From the NCBI RefSeq assembly GCF_024436065.1, contig NZ_JANFNS010000008.1:1-64000 (forward strand): DNA of 64,000 nt, in the 5' to 3' direction. The notes under the pieces are model-generated. The model was not told the origin of the DNA and did no database searches. It saw only the letters and a list, made by a program, of their open reading frames with translations. Both the position numbers and the translations under genes were made by a program. This document shows positions 37,007-45,154 of the stretch, in pieces. The stretch's first letter is position 1, and each line of letters starts with the position of its first letter. Source of the DNA: Saccharibacillus sp. JS10. Lineage in GTDB: Bacteria > Bacillota > Bacilli > Paenibacillales > Paenibacillaceae.

Positions 37007-38055
37007 CAGGCGGTCACCTCCGTCATATATTCTTTGGCTGCAATCGGATCAACTTGTCCGCGTTGCAGTTGTTCGCGAATATTCATCTCAAGCGTGTGCA
37101 TGCCATGCGCTTTGCCTGTCTGCATGACGCTTCGTATTTGATGAATCTTTTCCGATCTAATCAAGTTCGCTACTGCCGGCGTGTTGATCAGCACTTCGGT
37201 CACGCAGGTGCGACCTTGCCCGCCGCGATTCGGAAGCAACCGCTGCGAGATCACCGCGGTCAATACCGAAGCCAGTTGCGTGCGCACTTGCGGCTGTTGA
37301 TCGCCAGGGAACGCATCGATAATCCGGTCAATCGTTTTGGGCGCGTCCGTCGTATGCAGCGTTGCCAATACCAAGTGCCCCGTCTCTGCTGCGGTAATCG
37401 CTGCCGAGATCGTCGCCAAATCCCGCATTTCCCCGACCAAGATGACATCCGGGTCTTGCCGAAGCGCGGCTCTGAGTCCGTCTGCGAAACTCGCCGTGTC
37501 CAACCCGACTTCCCGCTGATGCACCAGCGATTTGCGATGCTCGTGCATAAACTCGATCGGATCTTCCAACGTTACGATATGTTTGCTCGATTTGCTATTC
37601 ACATCTTGGATCATCGCCGCAAGCGTCGACGATTTTCCGCTTCCGGTAGGGCCGGTAACCAAAATCAATCCTTGCGGTCGATGCGCCAACGTTGCAAGCG
37701 ACTCCGGCAAACCAAGTTGATCCATCGTGGGAATCTTTTCAGGGATCGAACGCGCCGAAATCGCCGCATAACCTTTTTGCCGATAGACGTTAATCCGGAA
37801 TCGGTCGGCTCCCGGTAGTGCATAAGCGAAGTCCAGTTCGCCTTCCGTACGGAAAGCTCTTGATCTTTCTTCGCCGAGAAGATCGTTTGCCATCTTTTCC
37901 GCTTCGACCGGAGTTACTGATTCATCGCTAAGCGGCATCAGCGAACCGTGCACTCTGACGCTCGGCGGCGCTCCGACTGCGATATGCAGATCGGATGCGC
38001 CTTTGGCGTGCATTTGCCGCAGCAACTCTTCGATTGTCCGTGTTGGTTCGTTCAT
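37006..38055 (-). CDS. pilT: Pilus retraction ATPase PilT
   Basis: Hexameric ATPase that retracts the pilus. N-terminal PAS-like domain (SDLHIAVGAPPSVRVHG), Walker A GPTGSGKS (135-142), the Asp box TLEDPIEF, Walker B DPDVILVGEMRD, the His box TGHLVLATLHTTDA, and the PilT-specific late motif AxNLIRSEK-type (AVANLIRSEKIHQI). The length is 349 aa. A PilT next to PilB implies true twitching-type retraction and not just DNA-uptake pseudopili. Confidence 0.94.
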   Translation of the reverse strand: MNEPTRTIEELLRQMHAKGASDLHIAVGAPPSVRVHGSLMPLSDESVTPVEAEKMANDLLGEERSRAFRTEGELDFAYALPGADRFRINVYRQKGYAAISARSIPEKIPTMDQLGLPESLATLAHRPQGLILVTGPTGSGKSSTLAAMIQDVNSKSSKHIVTLEDPIEFMHEHRKSLVHQREVGLDTASFADGLRAALRQDPDVILVGEMRDLATISAAITAAETGHLVLATLHTTDAPKTIDRIIDAFPGDQQPQVRTQLASVLTAVISQRLLPNRGGQGRTCVTEVLINTPAVANLIRSEKIHQIRSVMQTGKAHGMHTLEMNIREQLQRGQVDPIAAKEYMTEVTA

Positions 38056-38093
38056 CTTAAGCAGCTCCTCGCCCTGATTACATGCCCTTTGCT

Positions 38094-39758
38094 TTAATGG
38101 GCGACGGTTTCTTTCATGACTTCTTGCAACGTTGTAATCCCCATCGCAACTTTGCGGAAGCCGTCTTCAAGCAGCGACTTCATCCCTTCATTTTTCGAAA
38201 CTTCACGCATATCTTCGATGCTTCCCGACTCATTGATAAGACGACGCATCGCGTCGGTCATCGGCAATACTTCATGGATCGCAACGCGGCCGCGATAACC
38301 TGTGCTGCTGCAATTGCCGCATCCTCTGCCCTTATACAATTTATCGGCGAAGGCTCCGTTACTTTGCATAAGAATTTTTTCCTGTTCGGAAGGTGTATAC
38401 TCCGTTCGGCACTCTGGGCATATTTTCCTTACGAGACGCTGAGCGACTACACCGATCAACGATGAAGCGATTAAGTAAGGCTCAATGCCCATATCGCGAA
38501 GACGCGTCACACTGCTGACCGCATCGTTCGTATGCAGCGTGGATAAGACCAAGTGACCCGTCAGCGAAGCGCGTACCGCGATTTCTGCCGTCTCGGTATC
38601 CCGAATCTCCCCGACCATGACGATGTTCGGATCTTGCCGCAAGATCGACCGCAGGCCGGCTGCGAACGTCAGACCGACCGCCGGATTCACGTGCACCTGA
38701 TTGATTCCTTCGATTTGATACTCGACTGGATCTTCGACGGTGATAATATTCGCTTCTTCGGTGTTCAAGTGATTGAGTGCCGAATATAATGTTGTTGTTT
38801 TACCGCTACCTGTAGGCCCTGTCAGAAGCATGATGCCGTAAGGACGTTCGATCATTTCTTTGAAGACTGCCGAATTGCGATCGTCGAAGCCGAGCTTATC
38901 CATAGACTGAACACCCGTCGTCAGATCGAGCAACCGGAGTACGATTTTCTCGCCATGAACGGTTGGGAGCGACGATACCCGAATATCGATCATCCGGTAA
39001 TCGACCTGCATTTTGATCCGTCCGTCTTGTGGCAATCGACGTTCGGCAATATTGAGCTTCGCCATGATTTTCAGACGAGCGGTAATAAAGCCTTGCATCT
39101 GCTTCGGAATCATCCGTTCGGTTCGCAGCGAACCGTCGATACGGTACCGAATCGCCAAATTGTTTTCGCCCGGATCGACGTGAATATCGGAAGCCCGAAG
39201 CTGAGCCGCTTGTTGAATCATCTGATTCACCAGCTTTACGATCGGCGAGTCTTCATCCGTAATCTCGGTTTCTTCGATTTCTTCCGCGCTAGGCAGTTCG
39301 CCCATCATCTGGTTCATCGAATCGCGCAGACCGTAATGTCTTGCAATCGCGCGTTGCAGTTCGTCTCGCGTACAGATTGCTGGTTCAATCCGGAAGCCTG
39401 TACTCATACGCAGATCTTCGATCGCAAAATAATCGAGTGGATCTGCCATCGCGACCATCAGTTTGCCGCCTTCTTTCATAAAAGGAAGCACTTGATATCG
39501 TTTTGCCATACTTTCCGGAATGATCTGCGTAATCGCAGGGTCGATCTGATATTTGAATAGGCTGACGTGCGGAATGCCGAGTTGGAACTCCAACACTTCG
39601 ATCAATTGCTGCTCCGTAATCGTGCCTTGTGCGATCAGGTGGTCGCCAAGCTTGCGCTTGGTTTCCCGTTGTTCGACAAGCGCTTGCTGCAATTGTTCTT
39701 CGGAAATAATGCCGTTCTCGACGAGCAAGTCGCCAAGTCTTTTTTTGATAATTGCCAT
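38094..39758 (-). CDS. pilB: Pilus extension ATPase PilB
   Basis: GspE/PilB-type ATPase of 554 aa. An N-terminal MshEN domain (about 1-145) in two repeats (GDLLVENGIISEEQLQQAL; GDHLIAQGTITEQQL) can bind c-di-GMP in some relatives. Then come Walker A GPTGSGKTT, Walker B DPNIVMVGEIRD, and the four-Cys zinc motif CPEC ... CGNC. It is the first gene of the pilus operon. GGAG lies upstream of the ATG. A leader of about 275 nt and a promoter back-to-back with the surface protein gene are predicted. Confidence 0.94.
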   Translation of the reverse strand: MAIIKKRLGDLLVENGIISEEQLQQALVEQRETKRKLGDHLIAQGTITEQQLIEVLEFQLGIPHVSLFKYQIDPAITQIIPESMAKRYQVLPFMKEGGKLMVAMADPLDYFAIEDLRMSTGFRIEPAICTRDELQRAIARHYGLRDSMNQMMGELPSAEEIEETEITDEDSPIVKLVNQMIQQAAQLRASDIHVDPGENNLAIRYRIDGSLRTERMIPKQMQGFITARLKIMAKLNIAERRLPQDGRIKMQVDYRMIDIRVSSLPTVHGEKIVLRLLDLTTGVQSMDKLGFDDRNSAVFKEMIERPYGIMLLTGPTGSGKTTTLYSALNHLNTEEANIITVEDPVEYQIEGINQVHVNPAVGLTFAAGLRSILRQDPNIVMVGEIRDTETAEIAVRASLTGHLVLSTLHTNDAVSSVTRLRDMGIEPYLIASSLIGVVAQRLVRKICPECRTEYTPSEQEKILMQSNGAFADKLYKGRGCGNCSSTGYRGRVAIHEVLPMTDAMRRLINESGSIEDMREVSKNEGMKSLLEDGFRKVAMGITTLQEVMKETVAH

Positions 39759-39952
39759 TTCCGCTTCATCTCCGCCTTTAATTATTGAAATTTAGGATTC
39801 AAACTTTGCACGTTCCGACCGAAAAAGGAATAAGGGTGATTTAACATCTAAGTCAAATGGTTTATAAAAAGTAGACCCGCGACCTAAAGTGTCTTTGTTA
39901 TATATCGTAGAATCGGGAGGGTTTTTTTAGAGGTTTTAAGAAAAAAATCGAA

Positions 39953-39984
39953 AAATTGTGCATATTGATGGTTTCGCACAATTT
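39953..39984 (-). promoter_or_regulatory. Attenuator-like hairpin in the pilB leader
   Basis: On the minus strand AAATTGTGC ... GCACAATTT (9-bp arms, 14-nt loop) is followed by TTCGATTTTTTTC. It resembles an intrinsic terminator about 50-80 nt downstream of the predicted pilB start site and 195 bp before the pilB ATG. No known riboswitch core (including c-di-GMP-I) was recognised in the leader. Confidence 0.5.
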
Positions 39985-40009
39985 ATTTTTTGCGGCTAAG
40001 CATTTAGTA

Positions 40010-40038
40010 TTGAGAATATGCGCCTTATGACCTAAAAT
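40010..40038 (+). promoter_or_regulatory. Predicted promoter of the giant surface protein gene
   Basis: TTGAGA (40010-40015), 17 bp, TAAAAT (40033-40038): five of six matches in each box. It gives an untranslated leader of about 145 nt before the GTG at 40189. Confidence 0.65.
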
Positions 40039-40041
40039 GAT

Positions 40042-40070
40042 TATATACCATACGCTTTAACTTTTGACAA
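40042..40070 (-). promoter_or_regulatory. Predicted promoter of the pilB operon
   Basis: On the minus strand TTGTCA (40065-40070), 17 bp, then TATATA (40042-40047) with an extended TGG before the -10. The -10 box lies 3 bp from the -10 box of the opposing promoter, so the two start sites overlap. Confidence 0.55.
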
Positions 40071-40188
40071 CGTATTCGAAAAAAACCTCTCCTTATTTTC
40101 ATCTTTCACAAGGTTTAACGAACATCCCACCTTTTACAAAAATAAATCAATTGTTTTCATTTTAACGGCGAGCCGAGGAGGAATCATA

Positions 40189-43100
40189 GTGAAAAAGAAA
40201 CACATCGGTATTTGGAGTATTATTGTGGCACTTATTTTGGTAAGTGTGCCTTTCGGTGTGTGGAAAGCGATGGCAGATACCGAGCCTCCTTACCAGATCA
40301 GAATTTTAGAAATTGTCGACAACGGCAATTACGCACTCAAAACGGCTTTGGCTGGAACCAGTAATGTCGTCGTCGATACGATGCGAATGAAGACATTCGT
40401 TGCGATGCGCGACGAACTTGACGGCAAATACGATGCGATTTATTTCGGCAATGGCGCTTACAGCAAAGCATTACCGCCTACGTTCTCTACAGGACCTTCT
40501 GACGATCAGCGTAAAGCGCACGAAACAACGAATATTTTGAACGATATCACGGCACTGAAATCTGGAGAAATCGAAAGTAAGTACATCCTCAAAGGGCTTC
40601 CGGTCATCTTCAATACGGCGATTGCTCAAAAGCAAAATCCTCAAGGGAATTTGTATGCTTTATATAACAAATACTTTTCTGCTAGTCCCCGTCCAAGCAA
40701 CACGTTGTTTGTAAGTGACACTCAATTAAGTACGGTAGTAACCAATATCAAAAACGGCAACGCTTTGTACAAACAACGTCCGCGCGTAGCGATTAAAACA
40801 AAGCCGCAAGACTTTTTGGGCGCTTCGCCTAGAATCTATACGACCGGCGATACGTTGACCTTTACTTTTGATGCGAACAATATTCGAGATTTTAATACTC
40901 CGGTTAACGCCAAACTCTACGCTAGCGTAGATAAAGTATTCGCTTTGTCGGATGAAAACATGGTAGCCAGTTCGACCTTATCTGCTCGTGAAGGCGTGCT
41001 GACCTACAAGCTTCCTCAGACGTTCTCCGGTCCGGTTTACTGGAAATTGGAGCTGAACGCCAATGGCTTAAGCGATTATGCGGAAGGTGCTTTCCGAGTA
41101 CGCGACCAGCAGACGGTAATCCGCGTGCTTCAAGTTATGCCAGGCAATGACAACAGCAGCTTGCTAAAAGACACAAATATGACGCCTTCTTATTTAAGAA
41201 CTAATGATTACAATATTCAAATCACACCGGTTCTGTTCCGAGATTTCAATACGGCAACCAATGAGAATTCGTATGCAAAATTGAACGGTAGATACGATAT
41301 GATCATTTTCGGTTTCGTCGACAACTATAATTCGCAAACATCAAGTGCTTTGAGCGATGAAGCAGCGGCAGGCGTGAATGCGTTTATTCGTACCGGGCAA
41401 GCCGTTATGTTTACGCACGATACGATGATCGGCAATCAGTACAACCCGTGGATTCGCAATTTCCAAGCTACAACTGGACAAACGGGGCTGTATACCAACT
41501 TCGGTATCGGTGCGCCGAACATCTCGACTAAAACTAAAGTTGTGAATACCGGCATGTTGACGCAATTCCCATTCAATCTGTCGGCAACCCCTACGACCGG
41601 TTATGTTGGGCAAATTGCACAAACACACGATCAGTATTATATGTTGGATCTTGAAGATCCAAACGTCGTACCTTGGTACAATATCGTGAGCGAAGATGGC
41701 GACAATGCTACATTCAAACGAGATAGCGACGATAGTTATGACCATTACTACACGTACTCTAAAGGCAATGTGACGTATTCCGGTACAGGTCATACCAATA
41801 CTCGTTTCCCGGAATGGGAGCAAAAGTTGTTCGTCAATACGATGTTCCGTGCTTTTATCGGTTCTAACCATGCACCTAGCGTAACGGTTATTTCACCGAC
41901 AGCGACGGAAACAACCAAGCCTTCTTACTTGAAAGACCTTGTATTTAGTTATCAAGTGGACGATCTGGATTTGAAAGACCTGAACGTCTACTCGACGGTT
42001 AAATTCAAAGTAAACGGGCAGTATGTCGACAATATGACAATTGCGGAAAAAAGCGTGCCGAAAGGTTCTGTGATCACCGAGAAATTCGCAAACCCGCTTC
42101 TTCTTCGCGAAGGTACGATTCAGATCGAAATTACAGCACGTGACAAACAAGGCGCGACCGCTGTTAAAACAATCGATCTGACGGTGCAAAAAGTAGCGGC
42201 TAACTTGTTGACGGAACGTACGCTTGATACGGTTCCGGCGAACTTTGAATTTTTGACAGGAAGCACGGTTGGTATGACTTACAAAGTGACGCCGCAATCT
42301 ATTCCAGCAACTGAAATTCGTTCTGGCGAAAATGGTCTGCAAACTTTGGAAATTTCGAATGTTGTCTACAATGAGACACTTCCGGCAGGTCTGGAGCTTT
42401 CCGGTACGCTTCCGGTTGGCATGACGAAAACAGGAACATTAGCGACGGGTTATACCCTAAGCAAAACGTTCGACAAGATTACGTATACGCTGAGTGGAAG
42501 TTCTTATGTACCGAATACCGGTAGTACATTCTCCTTCCATTTGGACACGGTTCCGACTAAAAAAGGAACGTATAACTTGAATCAAGCTCGATTGTCTTAT
42601 GAAGACGTGCACGCAACTGACACAAATGCTGCAGCTATTCAATATTTAAAAGACTACAGCTTTATTACGCTAGGAACGACTCCGACAAAAGTTGACGGTT
42701 TCACAGCTACAGGTAGAACTGCTATGAATGGCAATGCTACGTTCTCAAGCTTCAACGCTGGAAGTGGTATTAGCGGAACAAACAACACTCCTACCGTGAT
42801 TACAAAAGGCGGTTTCACCGTATCAGGCGGTTCAATCACTAATGGCACAGTGATGGTAGGCGGGATCTTTGATGCAAACGGAATTAATCTTACAACAATC
42901 CCGAATATTAGCGTAGTCGGCGATCTGAAGTTCTCTACAAACTTAAGCGCAAATGGAAACAATGTCTTCTACGGCGGAACTTATTCGGGTCCAATCACAA
43001 TCATTCCTCAAAAACGAAACGCAACGACGTTGAAGCAACAAGTCGATCAAGCTTTCGATTTTGCGGCAGTTAAAACATCGATGATTAATCTGTCTAATTC

Positions 43101-45072
43101 TTACGCAGCAATGGCTGCAAATGGCACGAAGAATTTCCAATATGGAACGATGACGTTAACGGGTACCGACCCTAAAACGAATGTCTTTACCATTAGCGGC
43201 ACTGAGACAGACAGCATGACTAGACTCGTTGTTAATGTACCTACAGGCTCGACCGCTGTCATTAATGTTACAGGTACAAGCGCTACTCTCGCTGCCAACA
43301 CGATTATTAACAATGTAGAAGTCGTTCAAGGTAATGCAGAATCGGTTTTAAACAACGTACCTTTGATCTTCAACTTGAATAAGCAAACAACGTTGAACTT
43401 GAAGTACATTGGAGGTACAGTACTTGCCCCTCTTGCTGCGGTGACAGGCGCAAATAACGTACAAGGAACTTTAGTTGCCGATTCGTTAACCGCTTCAAAC
43501 TTCTATATTGGTAAAAAAGGATTTGCAGGGGCTGCACCAATTCCAACACCAGGCGAAATTCGCAACCTGCAATTCCCAGATGTCTATTTCAATGCGATTG
43601 TGAAAACAAAAAGCATCAGTCTAAACGATCAAGCACTGTGGGTAGGCGATTCGACCGTATTGTCGCCAAACGTACTCATGACGGACGGTACGACCGATCT
43701 GACTCCGCTGCTGACTTGGACGAGTAGCGATCCTTCGGTAAAACTTTCGTATCCGCTCGGTACAACAGGCGGCAAGTCGGCTACGGTGAGCGTGACAGGC
43801 GTAACTGCCGGAACCGCTATTATCACAGCTACTGCTTCGGATGGTAGCGGAGTTAAAGGAACGGCTACTGTAACAGTCGAAGCTCCGGCCTTATCGATCG
43901 GCGGCAGTTCATCGATCAATGTAGGACAAACGATTCAAGATATCAAAGCGACTGTGAACGGTTCTAATTTGCGAGTCGATAACGTAACTTGGGCGGTCAT
44001 CAGCGCAAATCCCACGAATGTCCAATTAAGCCCGCAAACCGACCCGACATCTCTCTTTGTGAAAGGTGTTCGAAGCGGAACGGTACTCGTCGAAGCGACT
44101 GCGAATATTACGAACACAAGAACAAACACTGTTCGAGTGTTACGCGCTACCAAAGAAATTAGTATTGTCGATACACTCACGAGTGTAGTGGTCAATGGAC
44201 CCGATACCGTCAAAAAAGGCGGAACCATCGATCTGAGTACGGTCATTGCACCAGATAATGCGAATATCGGAAGCGTGGTTTGGACGATTACCGATGGAAA
44301 TGGCAATGCAGTATTAAGCCCTACAGGAACGGCCCCTTCGAAAACTGCAACACTTCAGGGGGTAGCGCCGGGGCCTGTGACTGTAAGTGTAACCGTTCGA
44401 ACCGCTGGCGATAACCCAATCGAACGTACCGTTACCAAAACAATCTGGGTACTCGATTTCGGAATGACTGCACCAGATACCGTCTATGTAGGGGATTCCA
44501 TTAACCTGACTTCGTCTCTGCTGCCGATTAATTATCCCGGAACCAAACAACCGGTAAAATGGACGGTGACGAATGTAGATGGAACTGGAGTAGGTACAGG
44601 AAGTTATGCCGCATTAGGTACAGCTACAAACAACGGTAATACAAATACCTTAACTGGAACGACTCCGGGTCAGGTGAAAGTTGCTGCTACACTGACTACA
44701 CCTGCTGGTGACTTCGTCGTCGAACGAATCGTAACAGTTAAGCCTGTAGTCACTGCATTATTGCTTCCTCCTACCGTAAAAGTTGAAAAAGGAGTTCCAT
44801 TCGATCTGATTGCTGGAGCACCACTGAGAGTAAACCCGATTTCGATTCCTGTATCGGATATTCAAAGCCAACTGGTATGGACAAGCGCGACACCAGCAAA
44901 CGTGGTCGTGAGTCCAAGCGGTGTTGTTAATGGACTTCAAGAAGGCAGCGAAGTTTTAGTAACGGTGACCTATAAACGAACACCGACATCACCTGCAATT
45001 TCGGCAACGACTAAAGTTATCGTGGCAAAAGCTGCTGATCCAAATGCTCCGGCAGACGGTGACCGCTACTAA
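40189..45072 (+). CDS. Giant secreted surface protein (DUF5057-like, choice-of-anchor-like and Ig-like domains)
   Basis: 1627 aa. Signal peptide (about 1-29, AMA/DTEPP). A DUF5057-like N-terminal part (about 30-560; IRILEIVDNG, FGNGAYSKA, GTGHTNTRFPEWEQKLFVNTMFRAFIGSNHAP) is followed by Ig/cadherin-like segments to about 820. A beta-helix part resembling 'choice-of-anchor A' adhesive domains spans about 840-1125 (GGFTVSGGSITNG ... VLAPLAAVTGANNVQGTLVADS). At least four BIG2-type Ig-like modules follow (about 1140-1620; VGDSTVLSPN, ITATASDGSG). No LPXTG, S-layer motif or C-terminal helix is seen. GTG start with GAGGAGGA upstream (40175-40182). It is probably an adhesin. It lies between the pilus operon and the minor pilins. 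Confidence 0.72.
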   Translation: MKKKHIGIWSIIVALILVSVPFGVWKAMADTEPPYQIRILEIVDNGNYALKTALAGTSNVVVDTMRMKTFVAMRDELDGKYDAIYFGNGAYSKALPPTFSTGPSDDQRKAHETTNILNDITALKSGEIESKYILKGLPVIFNTAIAQKQNPQGNLYALYNKYFSASPRPSNTLFVSDTQLSTVVTNIKNGNALYKQRPRVAIKTKPQDFLGASPRIYTTGDTLTFTFDANNIRDFNTPVNAKLYASVDKVFALSDENMVASSTLSAREGVLTYKLPQTFSGPVYWKLELNANGLSDYAEGAFRVRDQQTVIRVLQVMPGNDNSSLLKDTNMTPSYLRTNDYNIQITPVLFRDFNTATNENSYAKLNGRYDMIIFGFVDNYNSQTSSALSDEAAAGVNAFIRTGQAVMFTHDTMIGNQYNPWIRNFQATTGQTGLYTNFGIGAPNISTKTKVVNTGMLTQFPFNLSATPTTGYVGQIAQTHDQYYMLDLEDPNVVPWYNIVSEDGDNATFKRDSDDSYDHYYTYSKGNVTYSGTGHTNTRFPEWEQKLFVNTMFRAFIGSNHAPSVTVISPTATETTKPSYLKDLVFSYQVDDLDLKDLNVYSTVKFKVNGQYVDNMTIAEKSVPKGSVITEKFANPLLLREGTIQIEITARDKQGATAVKTIDLTVQKVAANLLTERTLDTVPANFEFLTGSTVGMTYKVTPQSIPATEIRSGENGLQTLEISNVVYNETLPAGLELSGTLPVGMTKTGTLATGYTLSKTFDKITYTLSGSSYVPNTGSTFSFHLDTVPTKKGTYNLNQARLSYEDVHATDTNAAAIQYLKDYSFITLGTTPTKVDGFTATGRTAMNGNATFSSFNAGSGISGTNNTPTVITKGGFTVSGGSITNGTVMVGGIFDANGINLTTIPNISVVGDLKFSTNLSANGNNVFYGGTYSGPITIIPQKRNATTLKQQVDQAFDFAAVKTSMINLSNSYAAMAANGTKNFQYGTMTLTGTDPKTNVFTISGTETDSMTRLVVNVPTGSTAVINVTGTSATLAANTIINNVEVVQGNAESVLNNVPLIFNLNKQTTLNLKYIGGTVLAPLAAVTGANNVQGTLVADSLTASNFYIGKKGFAGAAPIPTPGEIRNLQFPDVYFNAIVKTKSISLNDQALWVGDSTVLSPNVLMTDGTTDLTPLLTWTSSDPSVKLSYPLGTTGGKSATVSVTGVTAGTAIITATASDGSGVKGTATVTVEAPALSIGGSSSINVGQTIQDIKATVNGSNLRVDNVTWAVISANPTNVQLSPQTDPTSLFVKGVRSGTVLVEATANITNTRTNTVRVLRATKEISIVDTLTSVVVNGPDTVKKGGTIDLSTVIAPDNANIGSVVWTITDGNGNAVLSPTGTAPSKTATLQGVAPGPVTVSVTVRTAGDNPIERTVTKTIWVLDFGMTAPDTVYVGDSINLTSSLLPINYPGTKQPVKWTVTNVDGTGVGTGSYAALGTATNNGNTNTLTGTTPGQVKVAATLTTPAGDFVVERIVTVKPVVTALLLPPTVKVEKGVPFDLIAGAPLRVNPISIPVSDIQSQLVWTSATPANVVVSPSGVVNGLQEGSEVLVTVTYKRTPTSPAISATTKVIVAKAADPNAPADGDRY

Positions 45073-45094
45073 TCCACAAGCTTCATAAGCACGA

Positions 45095-45132
45095 AAAAAG
45101 CCTCTACTGCTGAATAAGCGGTAGAGGCTTTT
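45095..45132. terminator. Bidirectional terminator, surface protein / PilX-like gene
   Basis: GCCTCTACTGCT (45100-45111) pairs with AGCGGTAGAGGC (45117-45128), with one G-U pair. A and T runs lie on both sides. It separates two convergent genes. Confidence 0.88.
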
Positions 45133-45154
45133 GGTGTTAATCATCTAATGAAAT

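Noticed and set aside
39881-40036. GACCTAAA occurring twice here and once at 48313-48320 near pilus promoters
   Set aside because: An 8-mer is expected a couple of times by chance in 64 kb on both strands, and one copy overlaps a -10 box. Not convincing as a shared operator.
39759-40188. c-di-GMP-I (GEMM) riboswitch before pilB or the surface protein gene
   Set aside because: Looked for the conserved core (GCACAGGGCAAACC and tetraloop receptor) on both strands and did not find it.
40189-45072. Several 60-176 aa minus-strand open frames inside the giant surface protein gene
   Set aside because: They are antisense shadows rich in Val/Thr or Arg/Ser without ribosome sites or family motifs.
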